Source of the DNA: Hydrocarboniphaga sp965279055
GTDB taxonomy: Bacteria; Pseudomonadota; Gammaproteobacteria; Nevskiales; Nevskiaceae
DNA length: 64,000 bases
Reading direction: 5' to 3'
Assembly: GCF_965279055.1 (NCBI RefSeq)
Contig: NZ_OZ257125.1
Location: 3,224,001-3,288,000, forward strand
In this document: piece after piece, positions 25,192-34,371 of the stretch
How the letters are laid out: every line of letters begins with the position of its first letter
How positions within the stretch are numbered: position 1 is the first letter of the stretch
Notes under the pieces: model-generated
What the model saw: the letters and a program-made list of their open reading frames with translations, nothing else
Told to the model about the DNA's origin: nothing
The model's database searches: none
Program-made: the position numbers and the translations under genes

Positions 25192-26241
25192 ATGATCACT
25201 TCGATTGGTTACGCCGCGACCGCCGCGCGTGCGCCGCTGGCGCCGTTCAACTTCGAGCGCCGCGAGCCCGGCGAGCACGACGTGCTGATCGAAGCGCTGT
25301 TCTGCGGCGTCTGCCACTCCGACCTGCACGCGGCCAACAACGACTGGGGCAGCGCGCGCTATCCGCTGGTGCCGGGCCACGAGATCGTCGGCAAGGTGGT
25401 GAAAGTCGGCAGCGCGGTGACCCGGTTCAAGGTCGGCGATCACGCCGGCATCGGCTGCCTGATCGACAGCTGCCGCGAATGCTCGCCCTGCCAGCAGGGC
25501 GACGAGCACTTCTGCGAGCGCGGACCCACCGGTACTTACGGCGGCTACGAGCGCGGTACGCGCATCCCGACTTACGGCGGCTATTCAAACAACTATGTCG
25601 TCGCCGAACGCTTCGCGCTGAAGATTCCGCAGAACATGGATCTGGCCGCGACCGCGCCGCTGCTGTGCGCCGGCATCACCACGTATTCGCCGCTGCGGCA
25701 CTGGAAGGTCGGGCCGGGCCAGCGGGTCGGCGTCGTCGGGCTCGGCGGCCTCGGCCACATGGGCCTGAAGATCGCGCGCGCGCTCGGCGCCGAGGTGGTG
25801 CTCTTCAGCAGCTCCGAGAGCAAGCGCGAAGACGGCCTGCGCCTGGGCGCCAGCGACGTGGTGATTTCACGCGACGCCGACCAGATGAAGGCGCAGACCG
25901 GCCGCTTCGACTTCATTCTCGACACGGTGTCCGCCGAGCACGACATCAATGCCTATCTGCGCCTGCTGAAAAACGACGGCACCCTGTGCCTGGTCGGCCT
26001 GCCGGAAAAGCCCACGCTGTTCAGCGCGCGCAGCGTCGTCTTCGGCCGCAAGAGCCTCGCCGGCTCGTTCATCGGCGGCCTGCGCGAAACCCAGGAAATG
26101 CTGGATTTCTGCGCGCAGCACGGCATCGTCTCGGATATCGAGATGATCCAGATTCAGCAGATCAACGAGGCCTACGCGCGGCTGGAGAAGGCCGATGTGA
26201 AGTACCGGTTCGTCATCGATCTGGCGTCGTTGAAGCGCTGA
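25192..26241 (+). CDS. Zinc-dependent NAD(P) alcohol dehydrogenase (YahK/CAD-like)
   Basis: Oxidises or reduces alcohols and aldehydes. 349 residues. Catalytic zinc ligands Cys41 (GVCHSD) and His63-Glu64 (GHE), structural zinc Cys94/97/100/108, and the Rossmann loop GLGGLGHMG near residue 180. The cinnamyl-alcohol-dehydrogenase-like pattern YGGYSNNYVV suggests a broad NADP-dependent aldehyde reductase. It is monocistronic, followed by a palindromic repeat, and convergent with the second dehydrogenase gene. Confidence 0.9.
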   Translation: MITSIGYAATAARAPLAPFNFERREPGEHDVLIEALFCGVCHSDLHAANNDWGSARYPLVPGHEIVGKVVKVGSAVTRFKVGDHAGIGCLIDSCRECSPCQQGDEHFCERGPTGTYGGYERGTRIPTYGGYSNNYVVAERFALKIPQNMDLAATAPLLCAGITTYSPLRHWKVGPGQRVGVVGLGGLGHMGLKIARALGAEVVLFSSSESKREDGLRLGASDVVISRDADQMKAQTGRFDFILDTVSAEHDINAYLRLLKNDGTLCLVGLPEKPTLFSARSVVFGRKSLAGSFIGGLRETQEMLDFCAQHGIVSDIEMIQIQQINEAYARLEKADVKYRFVIDLASLKR

Positions 26242-26248
26242 TCCTCGA

Positions 26249-26319
26249 CTGTAGGAGCGGATCCTATCCGCGACTGTGCTCTTCAAGGCCTCAGTCGCGG
26301 ATAGGATCCGCTCCTACAG
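26249..26319. repeat. Palindromic intergenic element, GTAGGAGCGG family (copy 3)
   Basis: CTGTAGGAGCGGATCCTATC and the exact complement on the right arm, giving a stem of about 27 bases with a 17-base loop. It fills the gap between the two convergent alcohol dehydrogenase genes. Confidence 0.85.
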
Positions 26320-26328
26320 GTCAAAGCA

Positions 26329-27459
26329 TCAATCGAACAACACCACCTGCCGCACCGCTTCCCCGCGCGCCAGCCGATCGAAGCCGGCATTGATCTCGTC
26401 GAGCCGCAGTCGATGCGTCAGCAATCGATCCACCGGCAGCAGCCCGGCGCGATACAGCGCCACATAGCGCGGGATGTCGCGGCTCGGCACCGCCGAGCCC
26501 ATGTACGAGCCCTTGATCGTGCGCTCCTCCGCGACCAGGCTGACGGCCGGCACCGAGAACATCTTGCTCGGATGCGGCAGGCCAGCGGTGACCGTGGTGC
26601 CGCCGCGGCGCGTTGCGGCGTAAGCCTGCGCCAGCACCATTTCGTTGCCGACGGTTTCGATCGTGGTCTGCGCACCGCCCTTGGTGATGTCGCGAATCTC
26701 CTTGACTGCGCCCTCGCCCGCCGCGACGACATGCGTCGCGCCGAGTTCTGTGGCCAGTTCGAGCTTGGCCGGCAACACGTCGATCGCGATCAGCGGATAC
26801 GCGCCGGCCGCGCGCGCGCCGAGCAGCGCCGCAAGGCCGACACCGCCGAGGCCGAACACCGCGACGCTTTCGCCGGGCTGCACTTTCGCGGTGTTCACCG
26901 CGGCGCCGACGCCGGTCATCACCGCGCAGCCGAACAGGGCCGCGATTTCCGCCGGCAGACGCGAATCGATGACCACCGCGGAATGGGCCGAGACCACGGT
27001 GGCTTCGGCGAAAGCCGAGACGCCGAGGTGATGATTCGGCGTCGCCGCATCCAGGTGCCAGCGCCGGCCGCCGCCGAGCAGGCTGCCAGCGGTGTTCGCC
27101 GCCGCACCGGGCTCGCACAGCGCCGGACGGCCGCTGGCGCAGGGCGCGCAATGCCCGCAGGTCGGCACGAACGAAAACACCACCTGGTCGCCGATCGCAA
27201 AGCCTTGGGTGTCCGCGCCAATGCCGATGACGCGGCCGGCGGCCTCGTGGCCGAGCACCATCGGCAAGGGCCGCGGCCGCGCGCCCTCGATCACCGACAG
27301 ATCGCTATGGCACAGGCCGGCCGCGCTGACCTTGACCAGCAGTTCGCCGCGGCCCGGCGCATCGAGCTGCAGTGTGCGCAGCTTCAGCGGCTGCGACTGC
27401 GCATACGGTGACGGCAGACCGGAGGCTTCGAGTACCGCGCCGGTGACTTGGATGCTCAT
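26329..27459 (-). CDS. Zinc-binding alcohol dehydrogenase (class III-like fold)
   Basis: 376 residues from ATG 27459, which has GGAGGAG upstream and overlaps the thioesterase stop by four bases; the frame extends 11 codons further without support. Catalytic zinc Cys50 and His71 (GHEAAG), structural zinc Cys101/104/107/115, and the nucleotide loop GLGGVGLAALLG near 190-200. It has the long-chain MDR pattern shared with glutathione-dependent formaldehyde dehydrogenases, but the ligand is not clear. With the thioesterase upstream it suggests aldehyde/acyl metabolism. Confidence 0.88.
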   Translation of the reverse strand: MSIQVTGAVLEASGLPSPYAQSQPLKLRTLQLDAPGRGELLVKVSAAGLCHSDLSVIEGARPRPLPMVLGHEAAGRVIGIGADTQGFAIGDQVVFSFVPTCGHCAPCASGRPALCEPGAAANTAGSLLGGGRRWHLDAATPNHHLGVSAFAEATVVSAHSAVVIDSRLPAEIAALFGCAVMTGVGAAVNTAKVQPGESVAVFGLGGVGLAALLGARAAGAYPLIAIDVLPAKLELATELGATHVVAAGEGAVKEIRDITKGGAQTTIETVGNEMVLAQAYAATRRGGTTVTAGLPHPSKMFSVPAVSLVAEERTIKGSYMGSAVPSRDIPRYVALYRAGLLPVDRLLTHRLRLDEINAGFDRLARGEAVRQVVLFD

Positions 27460-27905
27460 TTCCTCTCCTCCTTCTGCAGGCGCTGCAGGCACGCCCGAAT
27501 ATTGTCGGGCAGCGGCTGCGGCCTGCGCGTATCACGCGCAACGAATACATGCACGAACCAGCCTTCCGCGGCGGCTTCGGTATCGCCTTCGCGGAACAGC
27601 GCGATCTCGTAACGCACGCTGCTGTTGCCGATGGTCGCGACTCGCAGTGCCGCGTCGACCGCGTCCGGAAACGCCAGCGCCTTGAGATATTTGCAGTGCG
27701 ATTCGGCGCAAAAGCCGATGGCCTCGCCGTTGTGGATGTCCAGCCCGCCTTCGCGAATCAGCCAGGTGTTGATGACGGTATCGAAGAAGCCGTAGTAGTC
27801 GATGTTGTTGACGTGGCCGTAGACGTCGTTGTCTTTCCAGCGCGTGCTGATGCGCTGCACGTAGGGATAGTTTTCGCGGCTGGCGGCTATGTTTTCAGGC
27901 GGCAT
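27456..27905 (-). CDS. Acyl-CoA thioesterase, hotdog fold (4HBT/YbgC-like)
   Basis: 149 residues. The start of the hotdog fold reads RWKDNDVYGHVNNIDYYGFF (residues about 22-41), with Asp26 and the HVNN motif that positions catalytic residues in 4-hydroxybenzoyl-CoA thioesterases. Cytoplasmic, substrate unknown. Its stop overlaps the following dehydrogenase start (ATGA), so the two are translationally coupled. Confidence 0.88.
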   Translation of the reverse strand: MPPENIAASRENYPYVQRISTRWKDNDVYGHVNNIDYYGFFDTVINTWLIREGGLDIHNGEAIGFCAESHCKYLKALAFPDAVDAALRVATIGNSSVRYEIALFREGDTEAAAEGWFVHVFVARDTRRPQPLPDNIRACLQRLQKEERK

Positions 27906-27932
27906 GTCATTCTCTGAAAGGTACTACACAGC

Positions 27933-28029
27933 CCGTTCGTCCCGAGTAGCTCACGCAGTGAGCGTATCGAGGGGCCGGATCGCGATCGGCTCCCTCGATA
28001 CGCCGCAAGCGGCTACTCGGGACGAACGG
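27933..28029. repeat. Palindromic intergenic element, CCCGAGTAGC family (copy 1)
   Basis: CCGTTCGTCCCGAGTAGC on the left pairs with GCTACTCGGGACGAACGG on the right, and CGTATCGAGG pairs with CCCTCGATACG inside, with small CACGCAGTG and CCGCAAGCGG hairpins between. A degenerate relative is at 39417. Confidence 0.8.
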
Positions 28030-28061
28030 AGGGTGGTTGGTGTTGGGAAAACCATTGGCCT

Positions 28062-28757
28062 TCACCGATACGTGATCAACTGCTTCGACCGCTCACCCTC
28101 GAAATGCGCGTGCTCGTTGAACGTCGACAGATACAGCCCGCGGTCGCTGTAGATCAGCTTGGTCACCGAGGCGTTGGCGATGATGCGGTTCAGCCGGGCG
28201 GCGTCGCGCAGCGGCACGCGCATCAGATCCGCCGTGATCGACGCGATCACGCCGCCGGAAGTGAACACCAGCGCGGTTTTCGAGCCTTGCAGTGAGGCAT
28301 GCAGATCGCGCAAAGCGCCGTTGACGCGCGCGTTGAACGCCGGCCAGCTCTCGCTGTACTCGCCGTCGTGCTCGCCGCCGATCCAGCGCTCGCTGGCCTG
28401 CTCGAACATCGCCTGGAACGCACGGCGTGGATCGGTCTCGTTCGCAAAATAGCGGTGGCGTTCCACCGGATCGGTGTAGCGCTCGTCGAAGCGCGCGATC
28501 ATTTCGTCGTGGTCGTATTCCTTCCAGCCCGGATGCTCGTCCCAGCGCAGCGAAATGCCCAGGCCTTCGAGGCAGGCTTCCGCGGTCTGGCGATGACGTC
28601 GCATCGGCCCGCTGGCGATGCGGTCGACTTCCACACCGCGCTGCTTCAGCGCCGCGCCGAGCAGGCGCGACTGCTCGACGCCCAGCGGCGACAGCGCGTC
28701 GTAGTCGGCGGCGCCGAACGAGGCCTGGCCGTGACGTATCAGGTAAATCGCGCCCAT
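28062..28757 (-). CDS. Histidine phosphatase family protein
   Basis: 231 residues from ATG 28757. The phosphoglycerate-mutase-like signature LIRHGQASF is at residues 6-14 with nucleophile His9. The second conserved Arg is in SGPMRRHRQTAE near residue 53, and FTSGGVIASI near 167 carries the late catalytic segment but has no His where many phosphoglycerate mutases show GHG. A longer frame exists upstream through the SDR gene, but that part has no likeness to any family. Substrate unknown. Confidence 0.85.
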   Translation of the reverse strand: MGAIYLIRHGQASFGAADYDALSPLGVEQSRLLGAALKQRGVEVDRIASGPMRRHRQTAEACLEGLGISLRWDEHPGWKEYDHDEMIARFDERYTDPVERHRYFANETDPRRAFQAMFEQASERWIGGEHDGEYSESWPAFNARVNGALRDLHASLQGSKTALVFTSGGVIASITADLMRVPLRDAARLNRIIANASVTKLIYSDRGLYLSTFNEHAHFEGERSKQLITYR

Positions 28758-28771
28758 CGTCGGCCCCTTGC

Positions 28772-29527
28772 TCAGGCCATCTTCGCGACGAGCGACAGCG
28801 GCAGCCGCTTCATCAGGAAGCCGACCACGGTCCACGGCCACGACGGCACGTAGGCCTCGGCCGGCTCGCGCTCGATCGCGCGCACCAGCGCGCGGCAGCC
28901 GGTGGCGGTGTCGACGATGAAGGGCACTTTCTTGACCTTCTCGTTGATTTCCGAGCGGATGTAGCCGGGGAAGATCGTCGTCACCTTGATCTTGCTCTTG
29001 GCAACCAGCAGGTCGGAGCGGATGCCCTCGGTCAGCGCGGCGACGCCGGCCTTGGTCGCCGCATAAGTCGTCATCGCGCGCGGCATGCCACGCACCGCGC
29101 TCATCGATGAAATCGTCACCAGATGGCCGTCGCGCTGATCGCGGAACAGCTCTAGCGCCGCCTCGCACTGCGCCAGCGCGGCGACGAAGTTGGTCTGCGC
29201 GGTTTTCAGGTTGGCCTTGAAATAGCCGGTGCCCAGCGCAGCACCCTTGCCCATGCCGGCGTTGACCAGGATGCGGTCGATGGTGCCGAACTCTTCGCGG
29301 AACTCGCGGAACACCTTGAACACCTGGTCGTGATCGTTGACGTCCAGCGCCCGTACGCTCACCTGAATATGCGGATAGGCGGCGAGCAGTTCGTCGCGCA
29401 GCGCCTCCAGCCGCTCGACGCGGCGGGCGCACAGCGCCAGGTTGCGGCCCTGCGCGGCCCATTCGCGCGCCATGCCCTCGCCCAGGCCGGAGCTGGCACC
29501 GGTGATCAGAATGTTGGTACGGACCAT
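28772..29527 (-). CDS. Short-chain dehydrogenase/reductase
   Basis: 251 residues from ATG 29527. Cofactor loop TGASSGLGEG near residue 8, NAGMGKG near 86, active-site Ser in TISSMSA and YAATKAG with catalytic Tyr and Lys near residues 155-160. The C-terminus carries a hydrophobic/basic stretch (WPWTVVGFLMKRLPLSLVAK) that could make it membrane-associated. It lies 14 bases before the phosphatase gene on the same strand, so the two probably form an operon. An in-frame GTG at 29545 is an alternative start. Confidence 0.9.
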   Translation of the reverse strand: MVRTNILITGASSGLGEGMAREWAAQGRNLALCARRVERLEALRDELLAAYPHIQVSVRALDVNDHDQVFKVFREFREEFGTIDRILVNAGMGKGAALGTGYFKANLKTAQTNFVAALAQCEAALELFRDQRDGHLVTISSMSAVRGMPRAMTTYAATKAGVAALTEGIRSDLLVAKSKIKVTTIFPGYIRSEINEKVKKVPFIVDTATGCRALVRAIEREPAEAYVPSWPWTVVGFLMKRLPLSLVAKMA

Positions 29528-29711
29528 AGCCACAAGACCTTGCACGGGGTTTTCGGGCGCCTACGGTAACGGCTTTCACGCATTGGCTCTATCGCCGCGC
29601 CGCCATGCCTGCGGCTCATGCGCCAGACAGGCCCCGGCCATGTAAAATTCGCGCCCCGAGCCGCAGCCCAGCCTGCGCGCGCGCCCAGACAACCCATCGA
29701 CGAGGATTTTC

Positions 29712-31886
29712 ATGAGCACCACGCGTACCCAGAAAGGCGGCCTGCAGGTCGCGAGCGTTCTGAGCGACCTCATCGAGCAGCGCATCCTGCCCGGCAGCGG
29801 CATCGAGCCGGCTGCGTTCTGGGCCGGCTTCGAGAAGATCACCGACACGTTCGCGCCGCGCAACCGCGAGCTGCTGGCCAAGCGCGACGCGATCCAGGCC
29901 AAGATCGACGCCTGGCACCGGGCGCAGAACGGCAAACACGACGCGGCCGCCTACAAGAAATTCCTCGGCGAAATCGGCTACCTGCTGCCCGAGCCGGCCG
30001 ACTTCAAGGTGACCACCGCCAACGTCGACCCGGAAATCGCCGAGCAGTGCGGCCCGCAGCTGGTGGTGCCGGTGATGAACGCGCGCTACGCGCTCAACGC
30101 CGCCAACGCGCGCTGGGGCTCGCTGTACGACGCGCTGTACGGCACCGACGCGATTCCGGAGACCGACGGCGCGGTCAAAGGCCCTGGCTACAACGAGATC
30201 CGCGGCGCCAAGGTCATCGCCTGGGCGAAGAAATTCCTCGACGAAGCCGCGCCGCTGGCCTCCGGCAGCCATAAAGATGCGACCGCTTACACCGTCGAAG
30301 GCGGCAAGCTGGTGATCACGGTCGGCGGCAACAAGACGTCGCTGAAGGATGCGGCCAAGTTCGTCGGCTACACCGGCGACGCGGCCAGGCCGACCTCGGT
30401 GCTGCTGAAGAACAACGGCCTGCACGTCGAAATCGAAATCGATCCGCGTCACGTGATCGGTGCGACCGATCCGGCCGGCGTGAAAGACGTGGTGCTGGAA
30501 TCGGCGATCACGACGATCCAGGACTGCGAAGACTCGGTGGCCGCGGTCGACGCGGTGGACAAGGTCGTCGCCTACAGCAACTGGCTCGGCCTGATCGAAG
30601 GCGACCTCGCCGAGACGCTGGAAAAGGGCGGCAAGAAAATCACGCGCGCACTGAACCCGGATCGCGCATACAGCAAGCCCGACGGCGGCACGCTGACGCT
30701 GCCGGGTCGCAGCCTGCTGTTCGTGCGCAACGTCGGCCATCTGATGACGAATCCGGCGGTGATCCTGAAAGACGGTCACGAGATTCCGGAAGGCATTCTC
30801 GACGGCATCGTCACCGTGCTGATCTCGTCGCGCGACGTGGCCAAGCGCAACCAGTATCGCAACAGCAAGACCGGCAGCATCTACATCGTCAAGCCGAAGA
30901 TGCACGGGCCGGAAGAAGTGCAGTTCGCCTGTGATCTGTTCAGCGCGATCGAGGACCTCGTGAAGCTGCCGCGCAACACGATCAAGATCGGCATCATGGA
31001 CGAGGAGCGCCGCACGACGGTGAATCTGAAGGCCTGCATCTATGCGGCGCGCGAGCGCGTCGCCTTCATCAACACCGGCTTCCTCGACCGCACCGGCGAC
31101 GAGATTCATACCTCGATGGAAGCCGGCCCGGTGGTGCGCAAGGCGGCGATGAAGCAGCAGGCCTGGATCGGCGCCTACGAAGACTGGAACGTCGACATCG
31201 GCCTGGAATGCGGCCTCGCCGGCAAGGCGCAGATCGGCAAGGGCATGTGGGCGATGCCGGACCTGATGGCGGCGATGCTGGAGCAGAAGATCGGCCATCC
31301 GAAAGCCGGCGCGACCACCGCGTGGACGCCGTCGCCGACCGCTGCGACGCTGCACGCGACGCACTATCACCAGGTCAACGTGTTCGAGCGTCAATCGGTC
31401 CTCGCCCAGCGCGCCAAGGCCAGCGTCGATGCGATCCTGACGATTCCGCTGCTCGGCGACACCAAGCTCACCGCGGAAGAAATCCAGCACGAGCTGGACA
31501 ACAACGCCCAGGGTATTCTCGGCTACGTGGTGCGCTGGATCGACCAGGGCGTCGGCTGCTCCAAGGTGCCGGACATCAGCAACGTCGGCCTGATGGAAGA
31601 CCGCGCGACCTTGCGCATCAGCAGCCAGCACATCGCCAACTGGCTGCGTCACGGGCTCACCAACAAAGAGCAGGTGACGGAGACCTTGAAGCGCATGGCC
31701 GCGGTGGTCGACAAGCAGAACGCCGGCGACACAGCTTATCGCCCGATGGCGCCGAAGTTCGACGACGTCGCCTTCGACGCCGCCTGCGACCTGGTGTTCA
31801 AGGGCTGCGAACAGCCCAACGGCTACACCGAGCCGCTGCTGCACCAGCGCCGTCAGGAAGCGAAGAAGAAGTACGGCATCGCGTAG
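29712..31886 (+). CDS. glcB: Malate synthase G
   Basis: Condenses glyoxylate with acetyl-CoA to malate in the glyoxylate and glycolate pathways. The 724 residues are the monomeric G form. Characteristic stretches: NARWGSLYDALYGTDAIPE near 133-151, the TIQDCEDSVAAVDAVDK segment near 273 with conserved acidic residues, GIMDEERRTTVNLK near 427 and QKIGHPKAGATTAWTPSPTA near 528. GAGGA precedes the ATG. It ends in a strong terminator. Malate synthase with no isocitrate lyase nearby leaves the source of glyoxylate open. Confidence 0.97.
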   Translation: MSTTRTQKGGLQVASVLSDLIEQRILPGSGIEPAAFWAGFEKITDTFAPRNRELLAKRDAIQAKIDAWHRAQNGKHDAAAYKKFLGEIGYLLPEPADFKVTTANVDPEIAEQCGPQLVVPVMNARYALNAANARWGSLYDALYGTDAIPETDGAVKGPGYNEIRGAKVIAWAKKFLDEAAPLASGSHKDATAYTVEGGKLVITVGGNKTSLKDAAKFVGYTGDAARPTSVLLKNNGLHVEIEIDPRHVIGATDPAGVKDVVLESAITTIQDCEDSVAAVDAVDKVVAYSNWLGLIEGDLAETLEKGGKKITRALNPDRAYSKPDGGTLTLPGRSLLFVRNVGHLMTNPAVILKDGHEIPEGILDGIVTVLISSRDVAKRNQYRNSKTGSIYIVKPKMHGPEEVQFACDLFSAIEDLVKLPRNTIKIGIMDEERRTTVNLKACIYAARERVAFINTGFLDRTGDEIHTSMEAGPVVRKAAMKQQAWIGAYEDWNVDIGLECGLAGKAQIGKGMWAMPDLMAAMLEQKIGHPKAGATTAWTPSPTAATLHATHYHQVNVFERQSVLAQRAKASVDAILTIPLLGDTKLTAEEIQHELDNNAQGILGYVVRWIDQGVGCSKVPDISNVGLMEDRATLRISSQHIANWLRHGLTNKEQVTETLKRMAAVVDKQNAGDTAYRPMAPKFDDVAFDAACDLVFKGCEQPNGYTEPLLHQRRQEAKKKYGIA

Positions 31887-31902
31887 TCGCGCGTCGCCGC
31901 TT

Positions 31903-31936
31903 CAACAAAAAGGCCGCGAAAGCGGCCTTTTTGTTG
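31903..31936. terminator. Bidirectional terminator after glcB
   Basis: A perfect 15-base stem (31903-31917 with 31922-31936) with a GAAA loop and A/T runs on both sides. Its core GGCCGCGAAAGCGGCC is the same as in the terminator after mlaA. Confidence 0.9.
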
Positions 31937-31944
31937 CGCCTCTG

Positions 31945-32024
31945 TCATTCCCGCGTAGACGGGAATCCAACGACGGGCAGCGCTGCCCTGCCAGAACTGG
32001 ATTCCCGCTTTCGCGGGAATAACG
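31945..32024. repeat. Palindromic intergenic element, ATTCCCGC family
   Basis: Two small hairpins face each other: ATTCCCGCGTAGACGGGAAT on the left and ATTCCCGCTTTCGCGGGAAT on the right, with GGCAGCGCTGCC between. The type is common in proteobacterial intergenic DNA. It adjoins the terminator after glcB. Confidence 0.75.
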
Positions 32025-32025
32025 A

Positions 32026-33300
32026 TTAAGCCGCAGGCGCCGCCGGCGCCAGCAGTTCCTTCAGCGGCCGGGTCTCGTCGGCCAGCTGCGCCGGATCGCC
32101 CTTGATCTTCTCGGCAACCAGCTTCTTGGCGATCATGAATTCCTGCGGGCGGCTGACCGAATCCACCGCCAGCAGCACACCGTCCTTCAGATAGAACGCC
32201 AGGAAGTTGCGGTTGGCCGGCGAGCCGCGCAGCACCACGGTGTCGTAGCCCTGGTTCAGGCCCACCATCTGCAGCTTCAGGTCGTACTGGTCGCTCCAGA
32301 ACCACGGCACCGCGTTGTAGGGCTTGAGCTGGCCGACCAGCAGCGCCGCGGCGCTGCGCGCCTGCTCCAGCGCGCTGGGCACCGATTCCAGGCGAATGCG
32401 GCGGCCGGCGTAGGCGCTCGGGTGGCTGCTGCAGTCGCCGATGGCGAGGATGTCCGGATCCGAGGTCTGGCCGTATTCGTCGACCGCGATGCCGTTGTCG
32501 ACCAGCAGCCCGGCTTCCTGGGCGATCTCGACGTTCGGGATCAGGCCGATACCGACGATGACCACGTCGGCCGGAATTCTCAGGCCGTCGCCGGCCAGCA
32601 CCGTCGTGACCTTGCCGGACTCGTCGAACTCGAAGCCGGTCAGCGCGGTGTTGACCAGGATGTGCACGCCGGCCTCGGTGTGCACGCGCGAGTAGAACTC
32701 CGACAGCTCCGGCGCCGTCACGCGCTGCAGCACGCGCGGCATCGCCTCGAGCACGGTGACGTCGATGCCCTTCTTGCGCGCCACGGCGGCGACTTCCAGG
32801 CCGATGTAACCACCACCGATGATCACCAGCTTGTTGCCGGGCTTGAACTGCTCGCGCATGCCGTCGACGTGGCCGATGGTGCGCAGGTAGTGCAGGTTCG
32901 GCGCCTTATTCACGCGCTCGTCCGGCAGGCTCAGCAGGCGCGGACGCCCGCCAGTGGCCAGCACCAGCTTGCCGTAGCTCAGCTGGCGGCCGTCCTGCAG
33001 CGTCACGGTCTTGGCGACGCGGTCGATCCGGGTCGCCAGCGCGTTCGGGATGAACTCGATCTTGGCGTTGTCGTAGGTCGCCGGCGCCTTCACGTGCAGG
33101 CGGTCGATGGTGATCTCGCCGGACAGGAAGGCCTTGGACAACGGCGGCCGCTGGTACGGCAGGTGCGGCTCGTCGCCGACCAGGGTCACCGCGCCGGTGT
33201 AGCCGTTCATGCGCAGTGCAATCGCCAGCTCGCCGGCGGCGTGGCCGGCACCGACGATCAGTACGGAATCCGTAGCGGTAAAACTTGCCTCGGTGGTCAT
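32026..33300 (-). CDS. FAD-dependent ferredoxin/rubredoxin reductase-like oxidoreductase
   Basis: 424 residues. The FAD loop VLIVGAGHAAGELAIALR is at residues 13-30 and the NAD(P) loop VIIGGGYIGLEVAAVARK near 159-176. PLSKAFLSGE and LAIGDCSSHPS are signatures of oxygenase-coupled ferredoxin reductases. The C-terminal reductase domain (WFWSDQYDLKLQMVG) is intact. Its natural partner may be the 2Fe-2S ferredoxin at 24716-25036; this is inference. Confidence 0.9.
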   Translation of the reverse strand: MTTEASFTATDSVLIVGAGHAAGELAIALRMNGYTGAVTLVGDEPHLPYQRPPLSKAFLSGEITIDRLHVKAPATYDNAKIEFIPNALATRIDRVAKTVTLQDGRQLSYGKLVLATGGRPRLLSLPDERVNKAPNLHYLRTIGHVDGMREQFKPGNKLVIIGGGYIGLEVAAVARKKGIDVTVLEAMPRVLQRVTAPELSEFYSRVHTEAGVHILVNTALTGFEFDESGKVTTVLAGDGLRIPADVVIVGIGLIPNVEIAQEAGLLVDNGIAVDEYGQTSDPDILAIGDCSSHPSAYAGRRIRLESVPSALEQARSAAALLVGQLKPYNAVPWFWSDQYDLKLQMVGLNQGYDTVVLRGSPANRNFLAFYLKDGVLLAVDSVSRPQEFMIAKKLVAEKIKGDPAQLADETRPLKELLAPAAPAA

Positions 33301-33471
33301 TGAAGCGGTCTCGTTGTGGAGGGGCGGACGCAGCAGCAGGGCCGCAAGATTAAGCGCTAGCGCACTCCCGGCTCAAACCTCCGTATGGACGGCGCCGGTA
33401 AGAGCACTGGCCCCGTAGCGTGGTCAGCGCCGACAATGGCGGCTGTTTTCGCCACCGCCGCCGTCAGCCCG

Positions 33472-34371
33472 ATGACCGATTCCCCCGCCGTTCCGATGTC
33501 GCCACCGCTATGGGATGGCCGCAGTCTGCTCAGCCTGCTGCCGTTGCAGGCGCTGGGCGGCGACCGCTTTGCCAGCTGCGCCTCGGACGACAACTTCAAC
33601 AAGCGTCTGTACGGCGGCCAGTTGCTGGGCCAGGCGCTGATGGCCGCAGCGTATTGCGCACCGGTTGAACGCCGCGCGCACGTGCTGCAGGCGATCTTCC
33701 TGCGCGGCGCGCTACCCGATCAGCCGCTGAGCTTCCAGGTGCAACGCCTGCTCGACGGCGGCCGCTACTCGTCGCGCCAGGTGCGCGTCAGCCAGGGCGA
33801 GCAGGCGGTGCTCGACGCGCAGGTGTCGTTCCAGATCACGCAGGATTCGCCGCTGCACCGGCAAGTCGACGCCGACGCCGCGCCCGATCCGGAGGCGCTG
33901 GCCGACATGGTCGACCTGCTGCGCGAGTCGCGGCGCTTTGATCTGAGCACGGTGCCACTGATAGAAAAACCCTGCGTCGAAATGCGGCCGGTGGCGCCGG
34001 AGCAGTTTTTGTTCGTGGCCAATCGCCAGCCCCGTCAGCGCTTCTGGCTGAAGCTGCGCGAGCCGCTGGGCACGGATGCCAGCGCCGCGATGCACGGCGC
34101 CGCGATCGCCTACCTGTCGGATTATTTCGTCACCTTCTGCAGCTACGGCGTCTACACGCCGATGGTGGGCATGCGCGACTACTACGTCGCCAGCCTGAAT
34201 CACGGCCTGTGGTTTCACGAGCCGGCGCGCGGCGACGACTGGCTGCTGTTCGACTGCGAAAGCCCGGCCACCGGCCATGGCCGCGGCTTCGCGACGGTGA
34301 AGATTTTCGATCGCCAGCGGCGGCTGGTCGCGTCGGCGACGCAGCAGTGCACGCTGGGCGATCGGCGTTAG
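33472..34371 (+). CDS. tesB: Acyl-CoA thioesterase II (TesB family)
   Basis: Double-hotdog thioesterase that releases fatty acid from acyl-CoA. 299 residues from ATG 33472, which is close to the family length; the frame extends upstream to 33385 without conserved residues. NFNKRLYGGQLLGQALMAA near residue 38 and SLNHGLWFHEPARGDDWLL near 241 are typical, with the catalytic Asp in the YLSDYF segment and Gln/Thr elsewhere. It is divergent from the flavoprotein gene across 171 bases. Confidence 0.9.
   Translation: MTDSPAVPMSPPLWDGRSLLSLLPLQALGGDRFASCASDDNFNKRLYGGQLLGQALMAAAYCAPVERRAHVLQAIFLRGALPDQPLSFQVQRLLDGGRYSSRQVRVSQGEQAVLDAQVSFQITQDSPLHRQVDADAAPDPEALADMVDLLRESRRFDLSTVPLIEKPCVEMRPVAPEQFLFVANRQPRQRFWLKLREPLGTDASAAMHGAAIAYLSDYFVTFCSYGVYTPMVGMRDYYVASLNHGLWFHEPARGDDWLLFDCESPATGHGRGFATVKIFDRQRRLVASATQQCTLGDRR

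Noticed and set aside
28772..29579. A long frame that joins the histidine phosphatase to sequence within the SDR gene
   Set aside because: The upstream half is the SDR gene in the wrong frame; the phosphatase begins at ATG 28757 with the RHG motif near its N-terminus.
29616..31844. A 742-codon frame opposite glcB
   Set aside because: It is the antisense shadow of glcB, without a family match or a ribosome binding site.
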